Part shown: in pieces, positions 1 through 8,714 of the stretch
Position numbering within the stretch: position 1 is the stretch's first letter
How the letters are laid out: each line of letters starts with the position of its first letter
Assembly: GCA_023387735.1 (NCBI GenBank)
Contig: JAEWHP010000008.1
Span: 1 to 38,117, forward strand
Source of the DNA: Pseudomonadota bacterium
GTDB taxonomy: Bacteria > Pseudomonadota > Alphaproteobacteria > Rhizobiales > Xanthobacteraceae
Length of the DNA: 38,117 nt
Direction: 5' to 3'
Notes under the pieces: model-generated
The model's database searches: none
What the model was told of the DNA's origin: nothing
The model's input: only the letters and a program-made list of their open reading frames with translations
Position numbers and translations under genes: made by a program

Positions 1-578
1 ATCGTAGTCGGGTGTGCACCGGCGCTGATCATCTTGGATTTTCCCATTGGTGAAAAAGCATGAAGGATTGTCGCCGTATCCTCACTCATCAACCCGATAG
101 CCAGCGCAACACGCATCGCGTTGGCCGCCGCTTCCGACATATCGACAGGTACCACCACACGATTGTAGTTTCGCTGCGCCTCATTGTTGACCATGAGGAC
201 TGGATATCGGCCTCCTCGAACAACACGTTCAATGGTCGTGCCAACGAACATATCGAGCAGGACCTGCTTGCGATGTTGTCCCATCACAATGAGTTCTGGG
301 CCCACGGATTCAGCAGTTCGCAATATACCACCGAAAGCATGCCCTGTTGTCACTATTGGATTGCAGCGAACTCCCCTCAGCTCAGGCATGGAAGCGACCT
401 GCTCCACCAACAGACGGGTAGCCTCGCGCTTTTCCATACGAACGAGGTCCTCAGGCTGGTCTTCGTCCACCACGTGGAGAATGTGCAGCTGTGCTTTGCC
501 AGCCTGCGCCAGCAGGCCGGCCTGTCGCAAGGCGCGGTTCGAACGGATGGAGAAGTCAGTCGCAATAAGGATGTTCAT
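1..578 (-). CDS. Universal stress protein, tandem Usp domains (3' end cut by window edge)
   Basis: Reading the minus strand from ATG at 578 gives an open frame to the window edge (192 codons seen, no stop). It begins MNILIATDFSIRSNRALRQA, the typical Usp start with a conserved Asp on the first strand. Residues 1-130 form one Usp domain ending in RYPVLMV; a second begins at NRVVVPVDMSEAAANA, so this is a tandem-Usp protein, normally about 270-290 residues. The nucleotide-binding loop of domain 1 reads MGQHRKQVLLDMFVGTT: the usual second Gly of G-2x-G-9x-G(S/T) is Arg, so ATP binding by that domain is uncertain. A Shine-Dalgarno CGAGG lies 7 bases before the ATG. Cytoplasmic stress or low-oxygen survival role is inferred from the family. 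Confidence 0.9.
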   Translation of the reverse strand, partial: MNILIATDFSIRSNRALRQAGLLAQAGKAQLHILHVVDEDQPEDLVRMEKREATRLLVEQVASMPELRGVRCNPIVTTGHAFGGILRTAESVGPELIVMGQHRKQVLLDMFVGTTIERVVRGGRYPVLMVNNEAQRNYNRVVVPVDMSEAAANAMRVALAIGLMSEDTATILHAFSPMGKSKMISAGAHPTT

Positions 579-1153
579 TTCAAAACCTCGTGAAAATGGA
601 GCCGCAAACAAAGCCCCTGCTTCACGAGGGACTAGATGGGACTTCGAATATCCGGGAGTGCGCACGCAAAGCGGCGCAAACCCGGGTCACGAGCGGGCTT
701 GGCGATACTCCGAACTGCAAAAACGCAGGCTGGTACGCTGATCCAACATGATGTTCATATATGCCTAGCAGCTGCGAAACAAAGGCAGCTGTGGATTTTT
801 GCCGCATACCTGCGGCATCCCGTGCAAGCCTTTCTGTCGCGGTCGTTGTCTAATACAAGTCGCATCCCCCTTCTGCGTGATGTCGTGGGGCGGTGAGCCA
901 TATTTTTCGCGCCAAGCGCGAGCAACTCAAGATGCCTTCAGTTCGCGGCGCGGCAGCTCGTCCCATTGCCCAATGTCGGTCAGATGGTCATCCGTTTCGC
1001 TTTCTCTGATGAAAAACGCGCCGTTCGAGTCACAGGGATAGCTTTGCGTTCGTGGCGAAGGCGGGAGCCTACCGGAAGGTCCGGACGCCCCGCCTAAGTC
1101 ATCTCAAGATAAATTTCAGGTTTGGCCGCGGCTGCAGTCAGAGGCGGCCGCGA
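579..1153. other. Intergenic, no supported gene
   Basis: About 575 bases with no convincing gene. On the minus strand a startless frame ending near 930 reads YPCDSNGAFFIRESETDDHL, then an acidic stretch and a stop; it lacks ATG, GTG or TTG in frame and may be a gene remnant. I could not assign it. Confidence 0.5.
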
Positions 1154-1594
1154 CTATTTTTTGGGTGAATCGATTACCTGCCGGTCTTCGGACACGGCAA
1201 GCACGCTGATGCACCGAGTCGCGCTGCTGGGAGTTTGAAATTCGATCCTTTGGCCCGCCGACAGACCGATAAGTGCTGCCCCAACGGGAGTGAGAATCGA
1301 GATACGATTGAATTCGATGTCCGCTTCGTGAGGATAAACCAAGAAGACATCACGAGTAATGCCCGTCCCCTCGTCGCGGTAAGTCACTTTCGATCCCATC
1401 CGGATCGCACCGTGCAGGTCTTCTTCATTGGCGACCGTCGTGGCCCGTTCCATTTCGCGAGCAAGAAAGTTAGCGACATGGGGAAACAGTTCCATGCACG
1501 AACTGGCAAGTGCACTTACGCGGTGCAACTCCTCTTCCGTGATTCGAATGGCCGGCGGCAAAACCGCTCCCTTGCGAACGTTATTCACCTTCAT
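1154..1594 (-). CDS. Rnk-like / GreA-GreB C-terminal domain protein (second of pair)
   Basis: A 146-residue protein starting MKVNNVRKGAVLPPAIRITE. The C-terminal half has the FKBP-like fold signature shared by Rnk (regulator of nucleoside diphosphate kinase) and the GreA/GreB C-domain: VTYRDEGTG, then VYPHEADIEFNRIS, ILTPVGAALIGLSAGQRIEF. The family lacks the Gre coiled coil and is thought to touch RNA polymerase or alter nucleotide pools. Start choice: ATG at 1594 has GGTGA five bases upstream; an alternative ATG at 1615 overlaps the upstream stop (TAATG), so translational coupling with the upstream paralogue is likely either way. Cytoplasmic. Confidence 0.85.
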   Translation of the reverse strand: MKVNNVRKGAVLPPAIRITEEELHRVSALASSCMELFPHVANFLAREMERATTVANEEDLHGAIRMGSKVTYRDEGTGITRDVFLVYPHEADIEFNRISILTPVGAALIGLSAGQRIEFQTPSSATRCISVLAVSEDRQVIDSPKK

Positions 1595-1614
1595 ATTGGT
1601 CACCGTTATTCTCA

Positions 1615-2085
1615 TTATGCTGCAGTTGGGCCGGAACCATCGTCGAACGGCATTTCCACTTTGGCCGTCCCGGTCCGGAATAAAGGGATCACGTTTGGCG
1701 CCGATCGGCTTACGTCCTGCACTTTTACGAGGTTGCGGCACCCGGCTAGGAGGAAGGGCATCTCATCGCCCACCTTCAGACCAAGCAGAGCGGCCCCTAG
1801 CGACGAAAGGACTGGGATGCGCAGCGAGGTCGACGGGCGCTCTTCAGGCCACACCAGTTGCACGGTTCTCGGCGGAAATCCCCAATTGATCCAGTAAGTG
1901 ACCCATGAGCCGACAGTGACCCGCGATCGAGCGTCATTCGACTCATCAGCCAGGATCTCCGCTCGGCTGATTTCGCCCAAAAGGAAGATAGCGTCCATAT
2001 CACCCTTTTCTGCGGCGATGCGCGCTAGTCGTTCGAGGCGGGGATAATCAGACGAAGTCAACGCGATTCTAGGAAGACGCGGCAC
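1615..2085 (-). CDS. Rnk-like / GreA-GreB C-terminal domain protein (first of pair)
   Basis: A 156-residue protein of the same family as its downstream neighbour. It has PRIALTSSDYPRLERLARIA at the N-terminus, the conserved VGSWVTYWI strand and LSSLGAALLGLKVGDEMPF in the FKBP-like C-domain, followed by a 40-residue extension not seen in ordinary Rnk. I start it at GTG 2085 because AAGGAG sits seven bases before it; a TTG at 2121 would add 12 residues but has no ribosome site. The stop overlaps the alternative start of the next gene. The two proteins are diverged paralogues rather than recent copies. Role in transcription elongation or nucleotide metabolism is by family only. Confidence 0.83.
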   Translation of the reverse strand: MPRLPRIALTSSDYPRLERLARIAAEKGDMDAIFLLGEISRAEILADESNDARSRVTVGSWVTYWINWGFPPRTVQLVWPEERPSTSLRIPVLSSLGAALLGLKVGDEMPFLLAGCRNLVKVQDVSRSAPNVIPLFRTGTAKVEMPFDDGSGPTAA

Positions 2086-3089
2086 GGCACGCTCCTTCTG
2101 TTCCGAGACAGGCTCTCCCAAAGGGGAGATAACAGTGCTGTGGGAAAACAGTCCGGACGGCGCGACGAACCGTCCGGCTAATCGCCTGCGTGGAGGCGAC
2201 CGGCGTGCAGACCATGACGCGCAATGCGCGGATCGATTTCGACAACGTAGGTCATGATGCAGGAAGTATAGTCAGGAGTTATCTCCGCAGCATGTGACGA
2301 AACGGCGCAGTACCCGAGTAGTTTGCGTCAGCCGCGTGCTGGACCAGCTTGTTGTCACTCCGCAGCCAACCGATCGGGTGCCTTTCGAGGGGTACGACCG
2401 ATTAAACTAGAATGCAGCCACTTCGACCGGGCCTTCACATATACATCGAACCAATTGATCTACCGCCTCATTCGATCGCGCACGATCGCCTAACTTGGGT
2501 CGGATTGCCGCGGCCGAAGTCCTTCCCTAGCGGCCCGGCATAGCGCCGTCGTCAGAACCCCATCACTGCGGTGTAACCTGCAGCCTTGCCGACACCGGCC
2601 TACCGTTTCACGTCTTGAGAACCAGCCGGACCCCGGCGCGCGCAAACGCGGATTATGACTTGCAGCCAAACTCGATGGAGCTGGCTCTTCTCGATGACCA
2701 GAAAAACGTCATCACGGTTTCCAGATCGACGGCCTCAGGCAATACTCAGGTCCGCACGCTGATGCTTAAAGTTGCCGGCACCCAGCTCAGGTTTCGTTGC
2801 CCGAAAGCCACCCAGGCCCACAGAGGGTCGGCCACGGCTGCTACAATCTCGGGATGCCCGATGATCAGTTTTTGGCGCTGCGATGCAGCTCCGCCGATTG
2901 AGTTCGCTACTTCGGTCGGGCTTGCCCGGTAGGGGAGCGGCTCGTCAGGAGACGTGGAAGCAACCCACGAGCCTTGCCGCGCTCTTCAAATCGCCTCCGG
3001 CGTGGGCGGCGAAGCCCCTTTGATGAAAAATTACAATCCCCCCGCAGAATACGCTATGAGCTGCTCTTCATAACTGGAATGCGCGTGTC
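2086..3089. other. Long intergenic region with one GC hairpin, no supported gene
   Basis: About 1 kb without a convincing gene. A hairpin at 2153-2177 (CCGGACGG, 9-base loop, CCGTCCGG) lies upstream of the minus-strand Rnk-like gene; it has no T tract, so it is not a clear terminator. A 105-codon plus frame at 2615-2932 has no ribosome site and an atypical composition, and I do not call it. The low coding content fits decayed DNA. Confidence 0.5.
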
Positions 3090-3857
3090 ATGGCCCGTAT
3101 CGATGAGAAACTTGAACCCATACTAGCAGAAGTGCTGCGCCGAAATGCAGGCGAACAGGAATTCCATCAGGCAGTCAGAGAGGTACTCGATAGTCTCGGT
3201 CGCGTGGTAGCCAAGCATCCCCGCTATGCCGACGATGCGCTGATCGAGCGGCTTTGCGAGCCGGAACGCCAGATTATCTTCCGCGTTCCGTGGACTGATG
3301 ACAGCAGGCAGGTGCGCATTAATCGTGGCTTCCGCGTGCAGTTCAACTCGGCGCTCGGGCCTTACAAGGGGGGCCTGCGTTTCCATCCTTCCGTCAATGC
3401 CGGCATTATCAAGTTTCTAGGGTTTGAGCAGACATTCGAGAACGCGTTGACCGGCCTCCCCATCGGAGGAGGAAAAGGAGGATCCGACTTCAATCCGCGC
3501 GGCCGCTCCGACGGCGAGATCATGCGGTTCTGTCAGTCTTTCATGACAGAACTTCACCGTCATCTTGGGGAGTATACCGACGTGCCGGCGGGCGACATCG
3601 GAGTCGGCGGGCGCGAAATTGGTGCTTCATGTTCGGTCAATATAAGCGGTTGACCAATCGCTATGAAGCGGGTGTTCTCACCGGCAAAGGACTTGTCTAT
3701 GGCGGCTCTCGCGCTCGCAGGGAGGCGACCGGCTACGGCGCGACTTACTTCGTGCAAAGCATGCTGGCAACGAGAAAGGATTCATTCGACGGAAAAAGGG
3801 TCATAGTTTCGGGCGCGGGAAGTGTCGCCATCTATGCCATGCAGAAGGTTTCCACCG
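3090..3857 (+). pseudogene. gdhA: NADP-type glutamate dehydrogenase, frameshifted and 3'-truncated
   Basis: The first frame starts MARIDEKLEPILAEVLRRNA and carries the dehydrogenase core: RVQFNSALGPYKGGLRFHPS, then LTGLPIGGGKGGSDFNPRGR with the substrate-binding lysines, and DVPAGDIGVGGREIG. At 3626-3627 the frame breaks; the next frame continues with FGQYKRLTNRYEAGVLTGKG and the Rossmann segment GKRVIVSGAGSVAIYAMQKV. Lengthening TT to TTT at the break restores GAFMFGQYK. Homology then stops near 3850, about half way through a family of about 450 residues, where the sequence runs into an oppositely oriented MOSC gene fragment. The enzyme would make glutamate from 2-oxoglutarate and ammonium; with the NADP domain missing this copy cannot work even if the frameshift is an artefact. 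Confidence 0.92.
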
Positions 3858-4103
3858 GGGTAAGTCGCCCCCTGCCCGTGGTTCCTCAAGGAAAGCTGCC
3901 TTGCAGTCGAGTAAGTTGGGAAAAAGCTTCACGCTCTTCGCACTTGCAACCCTTCCCGTGTCTTTATCGACGAGCCCGTAGGCACGATCACCCACGACAC
4001 CTCGCACGGACAACTCCATGGCGTGGAGTTGTTCGCCTCCCATGGATTTCACCGGAAATCTCCACAACGCAGCTATGGAGCCTATGTCTTCACTGACTGC
4101 CAT
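3858..4103 (-). pseudogene. MOSC N-terminal domain protein, 3'-truncated
   Basis: Starts at ATG 4103 behind a strong GGGGAGGAG ribosome site. Residues 1-82 match the MOSC N-terminal beta-barrel: IAALWRFPVKSMGGEQL, then VVGDRAYGLVDKDTGRVASA and KLFPNLLDCKAAFLEEPRAG. The homology ends at GGDLP (3858) and the frame continues through unrelated antisense gdhA sequence to a stop at 3801. The catalytic MOSC domain, with the sulfur-carrying Cys used by molybdenum-cofactor sulfurase relatives, is absent. The good ribosome site suggests it was recently intact. It abuts the gdhA remnant with no spare sequence, so one deletion probably removed both 3' ends. Confidence 0.85.
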
Positions 4104-4274
4104 GCGTTCTCCTCCCCGCCTTTGGATAGTGTGAACTGATACGGCGAGGCATGGATGGTCAAGTGCTGGATAGGCACATGGCAGAAGTGATGCAACGCAA
4201 TCGTGCTCCCGAATGTGCTCATTGGCAGACATTCGGGTCCGGTCAGCCTGTATCAACTTTATCCCCGCAAGGGA

Positions 4275-4871
4275 CTACGCCCAAATCATCTTCGGAGGCC
4301 GCAGCATTGGCGTCAGCACCGGAGAAGAGCCGCATTGTATCTTACCGATGAGGTTGAAGCCGAGGCGCTCGTATAAGGGAATGTTGCGGGGGTTTGAGCT
4401 TTCAAGGTAGGCCGGGATGCCCTCCTCATCGCATCGTCGAAGAGCGTGTTTCATCAGCAATCCGCCGAGACCCTTCCCGACCCAGCGCGGGTCGGCCGCG
4501 ATGAGCGGCAGATACCAATGTGGCTCATTGGGATGATGCTCTGCCATGCCCTTCACGATGGAGCCAAGGTCTTCGGCGATATCAGGCCGAAGGGATTCCT
4601 CTATGATTGCGCCCATTGCCGCATGGTCCGGCTCTACGCCGGGCGGAAGCCATAGGGCGGCAGCGCGAACCTCCGGGGTGATATACGCTGTGCCATGTCC
4701 GAATGCCGGGCCGCCGAAGGCTCGGACGAATCGAGGCATCATTTTGAGGTATTCGAACGTATCGGGCCAAACCCACCGCGTCATCGGGTCGGCGGCAAAG
4801 CCGAGCACAATAGTACTAATCGCGCTTGCCTCGTGGCCTGAGTTCGCGTATTGGACTTCACCCTCCGTCAT
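4275..4871 (-). CDS. GNAT family N-acetyltransferase
   Basis: A complete 198-residue protein. The acetyl-CoA binding motif A is LIAADPRWVGKGLGGLLMKH (about residues 122-141, the R/Q-x-x-G-x-G loop), followed by motif B LESSNPRNIPLYERLGF. The length and the aromatic-rich N-terminal half (ADPMTRWVWPDTFEYLKMMP) resemble the GNAT group often found beside stress genes and regulators. The acceptor substrate cannot be read from sequence. The ribosome site is weak (GGAT). It is convergent with nothing; its 3' end is 171 bases from the start of the MOSC remnant on the same strand. Probably cytoplasmic. Confidence 0.88.
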   Translation of the reverse strand: MTEGEVQYANSGHEASAISTIVLGFAADPMTRWVWPDTFEYLKMMPRFVRAFGGPAFGHGTAYITPEVRAAALWLPPGVEPDHAAMGAIIEESLRPDIAEDLGSIVKGMAEHHPNEPHWYLPLIAADPRWVGKGLGGLLMKHALRRCDEEGIPAYLESSNPRNIPLYERLGFNLIGKIQCGSSPVLTPMLRPPKMIWA

Positions 4872-5262
4872 TAGATGTATCCATTTTTATGGCCCGACCT
4901 CCCGGGCACCTGTGGCTTTATCATATGCACGACGGCTTGTACCGCCTCCTCCCGTAGGACCGGTCAGCAAGAGTCTCCGCAATTCCACACCAAAGTCCAA
5001 TCTCATCGAGATCGGTCAAGGGTTGTGCCTCTCCGGCGCATTTCCCGCACGCCACAAGCACCGGCACGCCGCCTTCGTTCATTCCAGATCTCGCGATTAG
5101 GCAAGTCGTGCGAATAGATGGCGATCCCGCGAAGACTCCAACTTCCGACCTGCGGTTCAGCGGACGGCTGCGGCAACGAGTTCGTGGCCTCATGGAACCA
5201 TCAGCCAAGGCGGATCGTTCTTCTGTACCTCATTGGACGGATTTCGCTCACAGGAGTTTATA
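4872..5262. other. Intergenic, no supported gene
   Basis: About 390 bases. A minus frame of 53 codons (4921-5082) starting MNEGGVPVLVACGKCAGEAQ has a CxxC pair but no ribosome site at a usable distance; I leave it uncalled. The final bases hold the ribosome site CAGGAG of the small exported protein. Confidence 0.45.
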
Positions 5263-5568
5263 ATGATTCAGCGCGTCATGGCCGAAGTTCTCGTGGGATC
5301 GGCAGTTCTTGTAGGCTTGTTGGTTGTGCGCCCCGCTGCCGCACAAACGACGACGCCGTCGAGCGAAAAGCAGGAGACGAGCTGCAACACGTCGGCCGCC
5401 GCGACATCAGGCAGCGCCGGTCAGACATCGAATTCCATGGCGATGGAAAAGAGTGCCATTCTGCCATCTGCCGGTGGACATGCCAATTCGGCTGCGCCGA
5501 CAGTGCAGAGCGGCGGTTCGCCGATGAAAGTTCGCCCCGATTGCCCTCCGGAGTCGAAGCCAAAATAG
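5263..5568 (+). CDS. Small exported protein of unknown function
   Basis: ATG at 5263 is preceded by CAGGAG at a 7-base distance. The 101-residue product starts with a signal peptide (MIQRVMAEVLVGSAVLVGLL, cleavage probably after RPAAAQ). The mature part is low complexity: Ser/Thr/Ala/Gly/Pro-rich, two Cys (in ETSCNTS and RPDCPPES), Met pairs (SMAME) and a Pro/Lys end. I do not recognise a family. Periplasmic location is inferred. An upstream ATG at 5233 is possible but lacks a ribosome site and would bury the signal peptide. Confidence 0.65.
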   Translation: MIQRVMAEVLVGSAVLVGLLVVRPAAAQTTTPSSEKQETSCNTSAAATSGSAGQTSNSMAMEKSAILPSAGGHANSAAPTVQSGGSPMKVRPDCPPESKPK

Positions 5569-5715
5569 GCGGGCAATCCATCAAGAGGTAAAAGCTTCCG
5601 TCGGAAGACAGGGCATGGCCGGTGAGGTCCGTAGATCGCTGACACGGGCCGCAGTAGCCTTCCATTCGGGGGTAGGCCCTCCACCCGGTCAGCCGCACCG
5701 GCAGCCTTCACTACA

Positions 5716-6100
5716 TTAGCGCCTTGGCGGGCACCTAAGTCGGTTTCAGATGCCAACACCCCGCCCTTGATACCCCATCTCTCTGCCGGTGGTTCGACCA
5801 GGAAGAATCGTGTTTCGTGGCGAGGCACTCCTGCTGCTTCGAGATTATCGGAAATCGCTGCAAACAACGCACGCTCGGCATCCAGCGAACGAGTTCCTAT
5901 ACCGATGATCTCTACCCGGGTGTAACGCTCTGAGCGACCAGTCGCCACGATACGGCGGCTTTCATCATAAAGGTCGAGCACGACGTCACGATCGGTTTGC
6001 GGGATCTTGAACGTTGCCACTAAAGGGATTGAACGGCCTCGATCAGTTTCATCTCGGAGCCTGCTGCCCACGTGCCAGTCGCTATTCTCACACAAGGCAT
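5716..6100 (-). pseudogene. Tautomerase family protein, frameshifted (two 1-base losses)
   Basis: ATG at 6100 has GGGAGG upstream and starts MPCVRIATGTWAAGSEMKLI, which stops at TAG after VQSL. One extra base in the TTT (or CCC) run at 6022-6027 joins it to LVATFKIPQTDRDVVLDLYD and RSERYTRVEIIGIGTRSLDA, then VEPPAERWGIKGGVLASETD, a good match to 130-residue 4-oxalocrotonate-tautomerase-like proteins. After SETDLG a second one-base gain in CCC at 5729-5731 would end the protein at TAA 5716. With both corrections the gene is 128 codons, the expected size. It lies 16 bases after the flavin-dependent enzyme gene on the same strand, so it was its operon partner. Confidence 0.8.
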
Positions 6101-6116
6101 CGCTTTTCCTCCCTGC

Positions 6117-7274
6117 CTAAAAACGTGGCGTACCCGGGTCAAGACCGAGGCCTACACGACCCGACACGACATAGTTGTTGGGGCTCATGGCGATGTGCTT
6201 GGATGCAGCTTGAATGTCGCGCACTTGGCGCTCAATGGGCGAGGTTTCGAAAATCGCCGCAGCTCCGGCTTCGGCGGCCAGCAAATCACCGATTCGCATC
6301 GCGCTTTCAGCCGCATGGGTGCAGGCCGTCCTGAACACCGTACGGGCCTCGATCAATCGCGGTCCGCCCTCTGACAATGCTGCCGTCAATTCCGACATTG
6401 AAGTGATCAGGAAGGCGCGAGCAGCACGGTGCAGCGCATCTGCACGGCCATAATTGCCTTGAACGATCTCGCGATCGCGCAACAGCGTGCTCACGCCTTG
6501 TCGGGTCTTTCGTCCGGCAAGCTCGACGAACGTGTCCATCGCGGCACGCGCTACGCCAAGCGGCACGGTGGCAACCGTCCAGGCGAAAACCGAGATCGCA
6601 GGCAGGCGGTAGACGATCCCGCCGTGGGTTGGCTGGCTTTCCATGAAGGCATGCGTTTGCTCATTGGGTACAAAGAGATCGCGAACTTCGAAGTCGCAGC
6701 TCCCCGTCGCACGCAGCCCGGACACATGCCAATTGTCGTGGAACACGACGTTGCCGCGCTCAAAATAGAAGCAGATCGGCGGTTCATCCTTGCCGTCCTG
6801 CCCTTTGGTACATGCGAGCGACATGAAGTGCGACGCGTGATGAGCGCCGCTACCAAACGGCCAGCGGCCGGTGATGAGATAACCACCTTCCACCTTCTGA
6901 GCTGTGCCGACGGCGCCGGTGGCTGCCACAATGAAGGCGCGCGGATCGGAAAAGAAGTTGCGCGCGACCGATTCCGGCAGGTATCCACCGACGCGGCTCA
7001 TCCCTCCGCCGTTGCCGACGAGCCATCCGATCGAACCGTCGAGCGCGGCGGCGGCCTCCACCACCGACATGAAATCGACCGGGGACAGCTCCGGCCCGCC
7101 AAGCGCTTGAGGCAGCCACAGGCGAAAGAGCCCGGCGTCGGCCAGCGCGTTGAAAACCGGGTCCGGAATTCGGCGCTCACCGTCGAACGCTGGTCGATGT
7201 TCGGCGACGAGGGGGGCAAGCCGCGCGATCGCGTCGAGATAGTCGGGCACCTGACCGGGGGATTTCGCCAGCAT
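6117..7274 (-). CDS. Acyl-CoA dehydrogenase-like flavin-dependent oxygenase
   Basis: A 385-residue protein of the acyl-CoA dehydrogenase fold. It has the helical N-domain (RIPDPVFNALADAGLFRLWL, LGGPELSPVDFMSVVEAAA), the middle flavin-binding beta domain (YLITGRWPFGSGAHHASHFM, LRATGSCDFEVRDLFVP) and a C-terminal helical bundle. No catalytic Glu typical of true acyl-CoA dehydrogenases is evident. The pattern is closer to the HpaB/HsaA/DszC-like group D monooxygenases that hydroxylate aromatics with supplied reduced flavin; the substrate is unknown. I start at ATG 7274 (AGGAG ten bases upstream) because the longer start at 7370 would leave no promoter before the divergent LysR gene. A tautomerase follows 16 bases downstream. 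Confidence 0.83.
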   Translation of the reverse strand: MLAKSPGQVPDYLDAIARLAPLVAEHRPAFDGERRIPDPVFNALADAGLFRLWLPQALGGPELSPVDFMSVVEAAAALDGSIGWLVGNGGGMSRVGGYLPESVARNFFSDPRAFIVAATGAVGTAQKVEGGYLITGRWPFGSGAHHASHFMSLACTKGQDGKDEPPICFYFERGNVVFHDNWHVSGLRATGSCDFEVRDLFVPNEQTHAFMESQPTHGGIVYRLPAISVFAWTVATVPLGVARAAMDTFVELAGRKTRQGVSTLLRDREIVQGNYGRADALHRAARAFLITSMSELTAALSEGGPRLIEARTVFRTACTHAAESAMRIGDLLAAEAGAAAIFETSPIERQVRDIQAASKHIAMSPNNYVVSGRVGLGLDPGTPRF

Positions 7275-7353
7275 ATCGCAATTGCTCCTGCCAATCCGGT
7301 GCCAGTCTCGGCCGCAATGGATGAAATTTGCAAGCTCGGATAATTCAGGTGCA

Positions 7354-7372
7354 AGATGAACTGAATTCATCT
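7354..7372. promoter_or_regulatory. Inverted repeat, probable LysR operator
   Basis: AGATGAA, five bases, TTCATCT: a perfect 7-bp inverted repeat in the 108-bp gap between the divergent flavin enzyme and LysR genes, ending 10 bases before the LysR ATG. Position and symmetry fit an autoregulatory site that also controls the divergent operon. The binding protein is inferred. Confidence 0.6.
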
Positions 7373-7382
7373 AGACTGACTT

Positions 7383-8294
7383 ATGCACCAGCTTCCGCCC
7401 CTGACAGAATTGCGGGCCTTCGAAGCCGCGGCCCGTCATCTAAGCTTCAAGAAGGCGGCGGCCGAGCTGTTCGTCACGCCGACCGCCATCAGCCATCAAA
7501 TCAAGCTGCTCGAACGTCATTGTGGGCGAGACTTATTTCGCCGGCGACCACGCCCGCTCAAACTGACGGCGGCGGGCGAACTTCTTTTCCCGATCATTCG
7601 CGACGGTTTTAAAACCTTTGCAGACGGGTTGGCAAAGGTGCAAGCTGACCGAACTGCGCGGCTGCGCATCACGGCGACAAATGCTTTTGCAGCGCGTTGG
7701 CTGGTGCCACGTCTTCCAAAATGGCGGGAGGCGCATCCACGTCTGAAGCTCGACATTCTTGGTACCGATGCCGTTCTCGATCTCGCGGATGGCGAGGCCG
7801 ATATTGCGATCCGATACGCCCGCCGGCCGCCGGTCGGCGGTCATAGCGTCGAGCTGACACGCGACACTTTCCGCGTCGTTGGAAGTCCGAAACTTGTTGG
7901 CAACCGCGGCAAATCGCTCAGTCCAACCGAATTAGCAAGCTTTCCGCTGATAGAAATCGAATGGCCATCCGGAGATCGGGACGCGCCGACCTGGCGACGC
8001 TGGCAAACAAGCGCGCTTCGCCGCTTCAACCGGGTGCCGGACCTCGCACGGTTACCGAACCTGGCATTCCGCGAAGAATTGCACGCCATCGAAGCGGCGA
8101 TTTCAGGTCAGGGCATTGCGATCTGCAGCGATGTGTTGGTGGCATCGGAGCTTGCGAATGGGGCGTTGGTTCAGGTCTCCAAGTTCACGCTACCAGGTTA
8201 CGGCTTTTATCTCTTGCATTTGCCTACGCACCCTAGAATGTCTTCGATCCGAGCTTTTTCTAAATGGGCTCTCTTGATGGCAAAGCTAAAGTGA
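7383..8294 (+). CDS. LysR family regulator, GcvA-like
   Basis: A complete 303-residue LysR protein. The N-terminal winged helix-turn-helix is LPPLTELRAFEAAARHLSFK then TPTAISHQIKLLERHCGRDL, the GcvA/AmpR subgroup pattern. The effector domain starts near residue 92 (ARLRITATNAFAARWLVPRL) and includes ADGEADIAIRYARRP, typical of GcvA-like proteins. It is divergent from the flavin-dependent enzyme plus tautomerase operon, the most likely target, with an inverted repeat between them. Inducer unknown. The ATG has no strong ribosome site, but no better start exists. Confidence 0.92.
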   Translation: MHQLPPLTELRAFEAAARHLSFKKAAAELFVTPTAISHQIKLLERHCGRDLFRRRPRPLKLTAAGELLFPIIRDGFKTFADGLAKVQADRTARLRITATNAFAARWLVPRLPKWREAHPRLKLDILGTDAVLDLADGEADIAIRYARRPPVGGHSVELTRDTFRVVGSPKLVGNRGKSLSPTELASFPLIEIEWPSGDRDAPTWRRWQTSALRRFNRVPDLARLPNLAFREELHAIEAAISGQGIAICSDVLVASELANGALVQVSKFTLPGYGFYLLHLPTHPRMSSIRAFSKWALLMAKLK

Positions 8295-8459
8295 GGATTT
8301 CGCTATTGCCCTAAGCCGAACACCGCCGAAGCCCTTTGTCATGTCGGCTGATAGGGGCAGACCGACGCCGGGCCCTTCGACTCTACCGCCTCTTATGACC
8401 CAACACCGACATCAGCGCCTCAACAGTATCCGCCAATGCGCTATCCCTTACGCAATTAG

Positions 8460-8621
8460 ATCGAGATGCTGTTCGCTCACTTCAAACGCATTCTTAGGCT
8501 GGACCGACTGCGACTGCGCGGACCCAATGGTGCCCACGACGAGTTTATCCTCGCAGCAACTGCGCAGAACCTTCGGAAACTGGCCAAACTGATCCCAATG
8601 CCTCAGCCAAGACCTGCCTGA
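8460..8621 (+). mobile_element. IS1182-type transposase, C-terminal remnant
   Basis: A 53-codon frame ending at TGA 8619-8621 reads IEMLFAHFKRILRLDRLRLR then GANDEF-like GAHDEFILAATAQNLRKLA. This is the C-terminal end of DDE transposases of the IS1182/DUF772 group, with the terminal EMLFAHxKRIL-RLRG-AAxAQNLRKLA pattern. No start and no catalytic core are present. The following 70 bases (CTTCTTCAACACAACCGG near 8670-8690) may hold the IS right end. The matching N-terminal half of such a transposase lies at 12723-13243 on the same strand. Confidence 0.8.
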
Positions 8622-8714
8622 GAGGCCGTGGGGTCGCGCTGCAATTTGCGGCCGCCTCGGCTGCGGACGGACTTCTTCAACACAACCGGACTGATGAGTT
8701 GCGGAGAATGGAAG

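Noticed and set aside
2790..2870. Minus-strand GHPEIVAAVADPLW, faintly like an IS110 transposase segment
   Set aside because: Too short, the continuation does not match, and stops follow.
2615..2932. Plus-strand frame of 105 codons in the large gap
   Set aside because: No ribosome site, odd composition and no recognisable family.
5421..5715. C-terminal 98 codons of the minus frame at the tautomerase, as a fused domain
   Set aside because: It is read-through after loss of the natural stop frame and is antisense to the small exported protein gene.
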